NCBI GenBank assembly: GCA_011763485.2
Contig: JAANSK020247831.1
Location: 1 to 23,560 of the forward strand
Direction of reading: 5' to 3'
Source of the DNA: Isoetes engelmannii
Lineage: Eukaryota > Streptophyta > Lycopodiopsida > Isoetales > Isoetaceae
Length of the DNA stretch: 23,560 nucleotides
Shown piece after piece: positions 9,850 to 18,984 of this stretch (positions are counted from its first letter, which is position 1; every line of letters starts with the position of its first letter). The position numbers and the translations under genes are program-made. The notes under the pieces are model-generated. The model did no database searches. It saw only the letters and a program-made list of their open reading frames with translations, and was not told the DNA's origin.

Positions 9850-10690
9850 ACCGAATATATTTCTTTCTTCCCTTGCATACAGCTATTGTGTCTTACATAT
9901 AAAACCATAATTGCATATCTAGACTCAATATCATGGGCATATGTTTTCCTTTATATATATATCTATTATATACATGCTCAATATCGTATCACCATTTCTT
10001 AAGTTATGTTGCCTTAACGAAATGGCCACGTTCATTGCTTGACGTTTTCTTTTCTTGTTTTGACTTTGTGTACCTATGGTGAAAACTAGTTTTTCATCTC
10101 CATTGTCAAACTGTAAAACGTGTCTTGCCAGATGCTTAGAAGTTATGCATTTTGTGCCTTTAACATTGGAATCATAAAGTGATTAGTCTTATACTCTATT
10201 TTATTCACAGGGAATGGAATAATTGGTGATGCACATGGAATGAATGTCTTTGTGACATGTGGAACAAGAATGAATGTCTTTCTTGTAGTGAATTCGACAT
10301 GTCCAAAAATAGAGCACTTGCACTGTCGCATCCCTATGCTTAGGATCACGTGAACTAGAACTTACGTGCACTAGGAACCACTCCAAATGTGAAAGTGGGG
10401 CCTTTGAGGTTGGCATCATGGTCCCTACTTAAATATTCTATATAGCATTTCATAAATTCTCTTTGACTATATACGTTGTCAAAATAAAAATTGTTGTTCA
10501 TTATTCGGCCTAGAATAGTCCTAGATCCTCGTTGAATTTCAAACTACGTTCGTTTGTAGGGCTTTTTCTTCCCATAGTGCTTTGGGCAAAACCTAAATCT
10601 GAAAAGATTTGATGGATTCGGGTTGCTAAATATGAGTTTCTTAAATTAGTGTCCCTGGTGTTTTCGATGCAAATTAGTTGCTAAGTATGA
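9850..10690. other. Gene-free stretch
   Basis: No supported gene. It contains a short AT microsatellite (about 9950-9972) and two nearby copies of GAATGAATGTCTTT (near 10239 and 10270). Nothing else stands out. Confidence 0.4.
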
Positions 10691-10795
10691 GTTTTTGTTT
10701 TTTTTAATTAGTGTCCTTGGTGTATGCGAGTTGCTAATGTTTTTGTTGACTCTGTATTTCTCTTTCATATTGTCTTTTCTTTTCTTTTCTTTTTT

Positions 10796-10924
10796 CTGTA
10801 TTACTCTCTTTGCTAGGGGAGATGGCCAAGCGCGGGCTCGGCAACACCTCTTCTTTTTCTTTTCTTCCTGTATTATTCTCTTTGCTAGGGGAGATGGTCG
10901 ATCGCGGGCTCGGCAACATCTCTT
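10796..10924. repeat. Two copies of a 57-bp sequence, 72-bp period
   Basis: Copies at 10796-10852 and 10868-10924 match at 52 of 57 bases and are separated by 15 bp of C/T-rich sequence. Each holds a GC-rich core (GCTAGGGGAGATGG, then GCGGGCTCGGCAACA) that stands out from a T-rich background (CTTTTCTTTTCTTTTCTTTT tract just before). No protein or RNA family was recognised. Confidence 0.9.
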
Positions 10925-11111
10925 GTATGGCGGGAGCTAGATCTTATTCCATAATCATACTAATTTAGTCATGCAAGTGCACTTCTAGATGAGTTTGCAC
11001 AGCTTCCATGTTTTGGAGCATCCAAGTTCTGAAGCATGAACTTCAGTAGTGCAATATTACAAAGAACCAGCGATATGTATAGTTGACTTACATTCTTGTG
11101 TTGCTTTACTG

Positions 11112-11225
11112 TCTTAGGTTTTCCTTGAGGCCTTATAGGCATGACCTAGTCTTAGGTTTTCCTTTATGCCTTATAGGCATGACCTAGTCTTAGGTTTTCC
11201 CTTAGGCCTTATAGGCATGACCTAG
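11112..11225. repeat. Three tandem copies of a 38-bp unit
   Basis: Head-to-tail copies at 11112-11149, 11150-11187 and 11188-11225. Each starts TCTTAGGTTTTCC and ends TTATAGGCATGACCTAG; the few differences cluster in the middle of the unit. Each unit can pair TAGGT near its start with ACCTA near its end. Confidence 0.95.
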
Positions 11226-11301
11226 ATGGTGTCGAGGTGATGGCGGCACCATCCTTTTCTTAAATCTCCAGTATTGTCTTTCTGTTGTTCGAAGTGTTGG
11301 T

Positions 11302-12139
11302 GAGGTGTTGACAATAACAACTCCGTGTAATATTTCTTGTAGTTGGGACATTCAATCTTCATGTGGTGGTTCCTTCTTGTCGCATATTTATGTTCTCTAG
11401 GTTTTAGACATTGAGGTGGCGTTTGAATTCAAGTAGCATGTTAGGTATAGCGCATTTGTATATCCGATGAATTGTTGAATTCAAGTACCATGCCAGGTAC
11501 ATTTTCTTTTTTCGTCAATTCGTATACCCTAAGCTCAATTCATATAGGCCATGTTCAATTTGTGAGGTGTTGACGATAACAACTTCGTGTAATATGTCTT
11601 GTAATTGGGACATTCAACCTTCATNNNNNNNNNNNNNNNNNNNNNNNNNNNNNNNNNNNNNNNNNNNNNNNNNNNNNNNNNNNNNNNNNNNNNNNNNNNN
11701 NNNNNNNNNNNNNNNNNNNNNNNNGTGGTGGTTCCTTCTTGTCGCATATTTATGTTCTCTAGGTTTTGGACATTGGGGTGGCCTTTGAATTCAAGTAGCA
11801 TATTAGGTATAACCCATTTGTATAACCGACGAATTGTTGAATTCAAGTACCATGCCAATAGGCCAGGTTCAATTCGTGAGGTGTTGACAATAACAACTCC
11901 GTGTAATATGTCTTGTGATTGGGACATTCAATCTTCTTGTGGTGGTTCCTTCTTGTCGCATATTTATGTTCTCTAGGTTTTGGACATTGGGGTGGCCTTT
12001 GAATTCAAGTAGCATGTTAGGTATAGCCCATTTGTATATCCGAGGAATTGTTGAATTCAAGTACCATGGCAGGTACATTTTATTTGTTCGTCAATTCGTA
12101 TACCCTAAATTCAATTCATATAGGCCAAGTTCAATTTGT
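11302..12139. repeat. Tandem array of a 262-bp unit, three copies visible
   Basis: Copy A 11302-11563 and copy C 11878-12139 are both 262 bp. The middle copy B (11564-11877) holds the 100-N gap and lacks about 48 bp near its end. Each unit starts at GAGGTGTTGACAATAAC (B has one change) and contains two inner copies of a GAATTCAAGTANCATG motif. Copies are highly alike, so the array is young or homogenised. No known satellite or coding domain was recognised. Minus-strand open frames in the units look alike only because the units do. Confidence 0.95.
11625..11724. other. Assembly gap of 100 N
   Basis: Exactly 100 undefined bases, the customary placeholder for a gap of unknown size. It lies inside the 262-bp tandem array: the bases on either side (TTCAT before, GTGGTGG after) are directly adjacent in the other copies. 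The true content may therefore be nothing, or a whole number of missing repeat units. Confidence 0.97.
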
Positions 12140-12815
12140 GAAGGGCATGTAAGGGATAGGCCAGGTTAAATTCCTAAAGGGCATGTAAGGGAGTGGTATT
12201 TTGTCATCTGGATCGAGCCGAAATGTTTATTTTTTGTGGCATGTTAGTGTAAGCTGGGGTCAAATCTTGAGTGAGAGGCTTTTGGATCATTATATATTGT
12301 CATTCTAGGTTTTTAGGGATTGATGTATTTGGTATACTATCTATTCCTTTTTTTAGGTTTGTGGATCGTTGATCCTTAGAATAACCTTGGTTTAATCATA
12401 GAGGGATTCATACCTAGCACACTAGACCCTAGTCTAGACAAAAGGCAAATTTTGAATTAATGGACTTGGTGAGACGAGGCAAGGCAATAATGCATTCCAA
12501 TAAACAAGCCATCCAAAAATTCAAAACATGTAAGGGGTTTCCAGGAAGGGGTCTGGAGCCCGAAATCTGATCATGTAAGGGGTTACATGAAGGAATCTGG
12601 AGACCGAGACCTCACTGATCAGGTTGTGTTCCCATGAAGGTAACAGACATGAAGCTAACAGACCCAGACCTAAAGGGAACCTTGTTAAAATCTGAGCCGA
12701 TTGATCCACGCAATAAAAATCTGACCGATTGATCAAATCAGGTCCAAGACCTGAGCGGAAAGAAATAGTGAAACTTTTTGTCCAGGTTTTGAACCTGAAT
12801 CCGTTGCAATGAAGA
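12140..12815. other. Gene-free stretch with short direct repeats
   Basis: No supported gene. GGGCATGTAAGGGA occurs near 12143 and 12179. CATGTAAGGGGTT occurs near 12527 and 12573, each followed by a GG(A/T)(A/G)TCTGGAG(C/A)CCGA-like stretch, so an older duplication of about 45-50 bp is likely. The right-hand part is far-upstream flank of the MADS-box gene. An open frame at 12819-13169 has no recognisable feature and is left out. Confidence 0.4.
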
Positions 12816-13180
12816 TCGATGCTTCAAACTCCTGGCCTAAAGAAAACCTGCAGGTTTCCGTCCATGGGAAACCCCCCTAATGCTATCTCATGCATGCTGA
12901 ATGCTCCCTCATACCGTGTGATCCCTAGCCAATCCACCATGACCCGGTGCTCTATGTCAAGAACAACGAAAAAAAAATATCCAGAATTCTGCTATCTTCA
13001 AGTTTGCAACAGGATAGAGGCTTTAAAACAGACCCCTTTTATTCGTGAAAGCAATCAAAGCACTAAGAAAACCCGACAGCAGGCAGCTGGGAACGCAGTA
13101 TCCGTGAACGGAAGTCAGAAAGGGTCCAAAAGGCACGGTGATAATTTTGCAAAGCCAACACAGGTCTGAAAGGGTAGGGG

Positions 13181-13190
13181 CCTTATAAGG
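13181..13190 (+). promoter_or_regulatory. CArG box / TATA-like box upstream of the MADS-box gene
   Basis: CCTTATAAGG is a perfect CC(A/T)6GG CArG box and is fully palindromic. It ends 54 nt before the MADS-box ATG. MADS proteins bind CArG boxes, so direct self-regulation is possible. The inner TTATAA, at this distance from the start, could equally be the TATA box; both roles may coincide. Confidence 0.6.
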
Positions 13191-13244
13191 GCATCACATG
13201 CTTTCTTCTTTCTTCTATGGAACGGACTTGTTTTAGACAGTTCC

Positions 13245-14351
13245 ATGGGGAAACGTCACGATGGCTACATTGAGGATGATCAAAGGAGAAAACAGGCCTT
13301 CAGGAAGCGTTCCAAAGGCCTTGTGAAGAAGGCAGCCGAACTCCAGGAATTATGTGGTGCTCGGGTGGAGCTTAAGATTGTCAAGCAGAATGGCGAGTTA
13401 TTTCATGATTCTGTCAATCCAACGGCAGGGGTACATTCTACCAATCCAACGGCAGCGCTGCAAGAAAACCAAGGTGCTGTTTCTGAATTTGTTCAAGGTC
13501 AGGAAATGTCATGTGATTCCAATTTTCAAACAAATCCTTCCTTTTGGGATGTTAGCCCATTGCAAAGCTTACCTCCTCCATTGCATATTAATAATATGCC
13601 TTACCCTCGAGCTTCACATGCCAGTCCATTGGGATGCCATCATTCCCCTCTTCCACTACTTCCTATTCTAAATTCACCTTATATGCCCGCATGTTCAATC
13701 CATCCAAACCCACCTATGCACATGAGAGACTCGAGCATGAACCAAAACAATGTTGCACATCGTATAGAGATGAACTCTCGTCATAATTCTATAGTTCATA
13801 GTAACATCATAAGAGATTATCAAGCAAACTATAATCAGCCTAGTTATGGTGTTGGCATTGGGGGCCTTTATACTGATGCGTTGTGGTTTGGAGAGGATGG
13901 CATCATGAGTCAAGCGAGTTCTCACCAAAGCAATAACTATGATGATATGCACAAAAGCGCTTCCGTTGAGTGTAGTGCGGATGTTGGTCCTTTGGTTGAA
14001 CATACATCCCAATATATAGAAGGTGAACATAATAATGGACATACCCTCAATGATGATGTGCCTCTACCATCTAGTGGGAATGTGTCGTCCAGTAGCCAAG
14101 CTTCCACCACATCTTCAAAGTTGGAAGATGAAGATAGTCACCTAATGAATTCAGACTTGTATCATGGAGATGGACAAAACACTCAAGAGTTTTTTTACCT
14201 TGAGGATTTAGGTCCTACTCCAGATATTGACCCGTTAAAAGAACAATTATTTCAAGACTTTATGAGTGAGAAGGACATTGACTTGTTAAAAGAACAATAT
14301 TTTCAAGACTTTATGAATGAGAAGTTGCCTGATATTGGCCCATCACAGTGA
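13245..14351 (+). CDS. Type I MADS-box transcription factor
   Basis: An uninterrupted single-exon frame of 368 residues. Residues 1 to about 58 are a divergent MADS (SRF-type) domain: RRKQAFRKRSKGLVKKAAELQ carries the basic DNA-binding helix, then LCGARVELKIV and NGELF follow. There is no keratin-like K domain. With the single exon this points to type I, and KGLxKKxxELxxLCG is most like the M-gamma group. The middle (about 90-200) is rich in Pro, Asn, Met and His; the C-terminal third is acidic and Ser-rich and ends in two direct 17-residue repeats (DIDPLKEQLFQDFMSEK and its neighbour), possibly a transactivation segment. The ATG is chosen because it directly precedes the MADS domain and follows the CArG/TATA-like box. 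It acts in the nucleus as a dimer on CArG-like DNA. Angiosperm type I genes work in female gametophyte and seed; no such role can be read here. The MADS domain departs from the usual N-terminus (GKRHDGYIEDD), so DNA contacts may differ. Confidence 0.88.
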   Translation: MGKRHDGYIEDDQRRKQAFRKRSKGLVKKAAELQELCGARVELKIVKQNGELFHDSVNPTAGVHSTNPTAALQENQGAVSEFVQGQEMSCDSNFQTNPSFWDVSPLQSLPPPLHINNMPYPRASHASPLGCHHSPLPLLPILNSPYMPACSIHPNPPMHMRDSSMNQNNVAHRIEMNSRHNSIVHSNIIRDYQANYNQPSYGVGIGGLYTDALWFGEDGIMSQASSHQSNNYDDMHKSASVECSADVGPLVEHTSQYIEGEHNNGHTLNDDVPLPSSGNVSSSSQASTTSSKLEDEDSHLMNSDLYHGDGQNTQEFFYLEDLGPTPDIDPLKEQLFQDFMSEKDIDLLKEQYFQDFMNEKLPDIGPSQ

Positions 14352-14387
14352 CATGATACGTATCTTCAAAACTTTATGAACGAGAAG
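14223..14387 (+). repeat. 51-bp in-frame repeats at the 3' end of the MADS-box gene
   Basis: Two 51-bp repeats (14223-14273, 14274-14324) code for 17 residues each. A third, diverged copy follows (about 14331-14387) and is entered by the stop codon at 14349-14351. Beyond the stop the same frame still reads a repeat-like LQNFMNEKLLAIDP until a TAG at 14416-14418. Confidence 0.9.
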
Positions 14388-14419
14388 TTGCTTGCTATTG
14401 ACCCAACACACTCCTAGCA

Positions 14420-14950
14420 TGTCATCCACCACAAGTGGGTAAGTGCAAGTTGGTGTGTTTCTTTGAAACAAAAGAAAAAAGGGAGGAGGCGGCAATATGG
14501 GTTGCCCATGATGGTCAAGCTCTTTTTTTTTCTTTAATGAGCGTATGTTTAATTAACTGATTCATTTGCATGTTGTTTTTTTGGTATATAATAGTAATTG
14601 TCAACATTTATGGACAAGAATATGTGTTGGATGGGACTATATAATTGTTATTGACTTTGGCTATAATGTCATCGAGAGCAAATGAATGAATGGAAGTTGA
14701 GTTTAAATGCATGATAGGGATGGTATTGTAAATTGTTGGTGTTTGAATAGAAATATGACTTCATGGATGAAAAGCTTACACGATAAATAAAGAGTGTGGT
14801 AGGTCACCCGAATTAGGACAAAGAAGATCCCAATTTAGTTAAAGGTCAACCTTTCCCAATTTTGAAATTATTATAAGTATTGGAATTGTAGAACCGTGTG
14901 CGTAGAAGCTAGAGATGAAGTTCCTTCTTTAAACCGTTTGATGATAAAAG
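14420..14950 (+). other. 3' flank of the MADS-box gene
   Basis: AT-rich, with no coding frame. An AATAAA at 14786-14791 is a possible poly(A) signal about 435 nt after the stop. Nothing else was found. Confidence 0.35.
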
Positions 14951-15272
14951 CCAATTCACCATTATATCCTTATTCCAGACGTCTTGAAAGTCCCAGAGAA
15001 GTTATCCAGTTGGATAGATAGAATAGAATAGAATAAGTAACCGCTCTTGCTCATGAATGAAAGCCTTATTCCAATATCAAATCTTAAGCCAGATCCCAAT
15101 TTCATAATTTGTGGAGTAAAGGCAGAGGCCCAGAGAAGATAGAACATTTGCTCTATTAGATTCTCAGGATTGGACAAAACAAATAAATCATGTTTGCAGT
15201 GTTCGCAAGTTTTGAGCCCAGTTGGATGATGAATTTGTGCCATGAGATCAAGTTCCCAGAGAGTATATCTTC

Positions 15273-15338
15273 TTTCATGCAGAGTTTGTATGATTTGCAG
15301 GTAGCTTTCATGCAGACTTTGTATGATTTGCAGGTAGC
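15273..15338. repeat. 33-bp tandem duplication
   Basis: Copies at 15273-15305 and 15306-15338 differ at one base. No function is apparent. It lies just before the primer-binding-site-like motif. Confidence 0.95.
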
Positions 15339-15357
15339 GAAAACGATTCATAATAAT

Positions 15358-15369
15358 TGGTATCAGAGT
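15358..15369 (+). other. Possible primer-binding site of an old LTR element
   Basis: TGGTATCAGAGT matches 11 of 12 bases of the initiator-Met-tRNA primer-binding site (TGGTATCAGAGC) used by many plant LTR retrotransposons. No flanking long terminal repeat and no gag or pol sequence was recognised around it. It is either the only readable trace of a fossil element or a chance match. Confidence 0.22.
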
Positions 15370-15389
15370 GAAAGTTAGAACTTGCTAAA

Positions 15390-16330
15390 TAATAATTCTG
15401 TGTTAGGCCTTTAAACCGTTTCCATATTTTGTTTTTGCGCTAATTGAATAAACTAGTGGATTTTGTTTGTATGCTAAGCATTCATGGACAAGGAAACTAG
15501 AAGAGAGAGGGAAAATCGCGGAAGATCAGATAGATGCTGCAAACCGTAGTTCTTGTCGTAAAAAGAAATGATTTGAAAAACAAACAACTAAACTGAAAGA
15601 GTGAGTAAATAATGGTTTGGAAACACTGCTATTGGCATTAAAGGGAGTTAAAAAAGTTTTATTTTAAGGATAAGATAAAATTTGAGCTGTTGAATATGTC
15701 ACAAACTGAAACTGCATTGTGCCAGTGAAATAGCAGCTCTACTTTGAAACTCCATAGTGTTAATGGAAATTTTTGCACTTAACATGATTGAAGGCATGTT
15801 AATCTAGTCCGAGTTCATTTTAACACTTCATCTTATAACACTTCATTTAATTGTTTTAAGAGTAAGGTCTACGGTTTCAGGAAATTGTTATTTGTACACC
15901 CATATTAAATTCCCATGGAACCCATGTTATTGTGCTCCATATTTGCCTTTAATGCATTCAATTCTCACGACTACTTTTTTAATAATTAGAATTAAAATAT
16001 TTAGTAGGGTTGCCTAGAGGTGCCCCTTTTTCTCAAATTCTAGCCTATCCACGTGATAAGCCAAGTTAGTTAAATTCGTCTGCAGCCGTTAGATCTTCTA
16101 ATTTTGAATCCAACGATCCACGAAATTAGAAATCTCTTGACTTCTGCCTTTTTCCTACCGTGTTAGATCCAAGCTCGGATCAGTCTCTGGTAGAAGTCTT
16201 TCTGCCCCTGGACACAATGGAATCGGCTTCAGTACGTGGTTTTCTTTAATTGAAATACCTAATTTGCACTAATTGAAATACCCAACAAACATCCTTTCAT
16301 TTTTTCAGCCTTCTTGAAACGAAATAATGT
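15390..16330. other. Gene-free stretch with promoter-like motifs
   Basis: No coding frame is supported. A G-box (CACGTG, 16050-16055) overlaps an I-box-like GATAAG (16055-16060), a pair known from light-regulated plant promoters, about 300 bp before the PPR remnant. TAATTGAAATACC occurs twice (near 16248 and 16270). Confidence 0.35.
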
Positions 16331-16369
16331 CTCAAAGGAGGATAAAATAAACCGTATGGACCAGTCTTG

Positions 16370-17145
16370 TGCAAGGATGGTATTGACATTCCTTCTATTG
16401 CATGTATTCTGTGGAAGTATTGCCAGAAGCTCCATGGTTACATTGTCAAGGAAACGGGCTGGAGGATATAAGGTTCAAGGAACCTGCTTATGCAAATCTA
16501 TGGTAATAGTACAGCTTTAGAAGATGTCCTTTTTGGTAGCACACAATAACTGCACTTCTTAGCATATATCCATGAGAGAAAACTTGTATTCTATTATTCA
16601 ATCAACTGCCTAAGCCTGATTTGGTCACCTGGAATACAATTCTTGCACTAGGAAGATTGAAGATGCTTCTCACTTATTCCAGAGGATGCATCAGAGAGAT
16701 ATAGTGTCTTGGATTGCTATGATAGCAGGTTATGGCCAGGCAGCTTAGCAAGGCTATTTGGTTATTTCAGAAAATGCCCCGCCAGAGATGTCATCTCCTG
16801 GAATACAATCATTTTTGCGTTTGTCTTAGTCAGGTAGCTTAGAGAGGCAGTGCAACTATTTTTGTCAGATGCAAAAGACATGATGTGGTTTCTTGGAACA
16901 ATATAGGAGCGACAAAATGCTGCAAGCCCCAAGGATTCAGTTAAAGAGGATACTTGTGCTTCTGTGACATTTTTCATTATAACACCTGATATGTATCATG
17001 TTAGTTGCATGGTGGATCTTCTTGGGAACACATGGCACTTCAGTAGTGCAGAACAGTTGCTTAAAGCTACCCTAGAACCTGATTTTTGCTTGTGGATAAC
17101 TCTATTTAATGCTTGTCAAGTACTTAGGAAAGCAATGCTTCAATG
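16370..17145 (+). pseudogene. PPR (PLS/E-class) pseudogene fragments
   Basis: Pieces of PPR repeats lie in order but in different frames: HGYIVKETGW near 16433, KPDLVTWNTILA near 16613, HLFQRMHQRDIVSW near 16670 and RDVISWNTIIFAF near 16785. A C-terminal E-type piece follows (16979-17125) with YHVSCMVDLLG, SAEQLLK and EPDFCLWITLFNACQV. Stops lie between the pieces (for example right after HGYIVKETGWRI). PPR proteins of this class bind organelle RNA and direct C-to-U editing. This copy cannot be translated. It may be a retro-copied or duplicated fragment, since no introns or organised promoter are evident. Confidence 0.75.
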
Positions 17146-17299
17146 CAATTATGCATCTGACTCGGCCTTGTTTTGTTTCAGCTATATAACAATAAGAAGT
17201 AAAGAAGTGTTCTTGGTTTGAGACATTTGCAAATCTTACAAAAATAACGATCAAGATCTGTGGATATGTCATATTCTGATGCAGATGCAGATGCAGCCC

Positions 17300-17490
17300 A
17301 TGTTAAATGTCGGCATTGGAACCGAAGAATGGTCTAAGCCTTTCTCTTCAGCTGAGGTTTGAGGATGTGCAGTTAGGCAGGTTGACATTTATCAGCATCC
17401 TTGATGCGTCTTTCAGACATGCTGCCAAGTGAAGGTGGTGTTGTGGTTTAGGACCACCTTGTCAAGGTGTCAACTGTAAATCATTTTTCT
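17300..17490 (+). pseudogene. Second PPR fragment, out of order
   Basis: LRFEDVQLGRLTFISILDA followed, after frame changes, by DHLVKVSTVNH is the inner part of a PPR repeat (compare the usual VTFISILDAC and HxxLVK wording). It lies after the E-type end of the neighbouring remnant, where no inner repeat should be, so it comes from another copy or a rearrangement. Confidence 0.55.
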
Positions 17491-17499
17491 GTTTCGCCT

Positions 17500-18980
17500 T
17501 AAGGGATGATGGCAGTCACTACGTAATGATCAATCATGGCAATGAAGCCAATGCATGCCAGTATCTCCTTTTTTGCTTTTGAAAATTGTCTCTTTGCTCA
17601 ATATTCATGGACATCATTGCAATAAGTTGATTCATCTGCTTTTTGAAGATATTGAGCGACGACTCATTTAAAACATATGTTGACAAGATTTTGTGTCCTG
17701 CAGATGACTTATAAATCTTCACATTCAACTTTAGTAACAGGTATGCATTATACAGTTATTCTTTTATGTTGACCTTTGTTATATTCTAACATTCTCAGAA
17801 AAGGGGTTTCTGATCAGTGAAAAGGATTGCCATTTTCCTTTATGTGCAATGAAGCAATCATTGATAAAATGTTGGCTTTGCCTTCATCCCTTTTGTTGTC
17901 TGCTCAATAGCAATTTGCTGAATTGTAGGTAGGCACATGCCAGTCTGACATCAGGGACGAGCTCATTGTATTTTTATTGCTTGCCATATCTGGCCCAAAG
18001 ATGATCCTACATTAGGGTAACCCTTTATGAGTACTATCAAATTTCAAAAGCTAAAAGATGCAAGAATGAATGCTTGATTATTCTTATGCCGGACACATGG
18101 TCTTTACACAAGAATGTGTAGTTTTTTTGCTTATCTTTGTGATTTACATTCTTGGTTTTTGTATTTCTTAACCCATTTCTAATATGCGTAATATGGCATG
18201 CATACAGAAAAGCAAACTACCATTCTCAAGCTGAGAAAATGGTTCTCATCAACCTATTTTTATTCGATGCTAGCCAAGAACAGGTGTGTCATGAGCAGTC
18301 CCTTAACTTTTGCGGCAGGCTCAACGCCGTTGTTTGATGTGGGAAGTAGAAGTTCTAATGGATTGAGTTACTTTTGTAGTTGAAACCATTGGAGATGAGG
18401 GAGAGTACGTCTTGGAGATTCTTTGATTTTCCAGGGCCTCAACAATGGCATGTCGTGAAGGAAGAATGAGCTACAATCTCTTAAGATGGCATACACAAAT
18501 GCTCATATCTTATTAGCTGAATGTGCATGTGTTCCATGATATACTGCATTCGTTTGCCATCAACATCTCTTTCCTGCTAACTTCTTTCACCTCTCCAATA
18601 GTTTTTAAAGTCCGATGGGCTATTGTTCTGATCATAGCCCATTGTCTTGAATTGTTCTTGATGGTTAGTCTACGTATGTGAAATATCGTGGCCTCATATA
18701 GAAAGTGGACATTCCAATTTTGTTGTCGAGGGATTCTCACTGTAATTTGGTGGATTTGGTCTGTTAATTAAGTAGTTCTATTCTGAAGATTTTGGATATG
18801 AAGGTCATGGTTATTATGTGAGTGATTCTTGCTCTTACTGCTCATCATGTAGCAATTATACATGGGAGTCTGTGCTCGAAAATGGTGCTTGTTCATGGTT
18901 ATCCCTGTCAAGTATATGAGGTCTAAAAGTACAGAGCATTTCCTTGAGGACAAAATATAGAGCATTTAACTTGATGGAAT
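17500..18980. other. Gene-free AT-rich stretch
   Basis: No supported gene or RNA. It resembles intergenic or intronic plant DNA, and upstream exons of the lipase pseudogene might once have lain at its right end. Short open frames here have no recognisable motif. Confidence 0.35.
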
Positions 18981-18984
18981 TGAA

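Noticed and set aside
11112-11225. CCTTATAGGC in the 38-bp repeats as a CArG box
   Set aside because: The inner six bases include G, so it does not fit CC(A/T)6GG.
11535-11976. Open frames on both strands across the N gap
   Set aside because: They are repeats of one another because the DNA is a tandem array, and they read through undefined bases.
11112-12139. CRISPR-like array
   Set aside because: Units are contiguous tandem repeats without unique spacers, in a plant nuclear sequence.
12819-13169. 116-codon open frame before the MADS-box gene
   Set aside because: No domain, odd composition, and it lies where the MADS promoter should be; no splice link to the MADS frame was found.
13695-14042. 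115-codon minus-strand open frame
   Set aside because: Antisense shadow of the MADS-box coding region.
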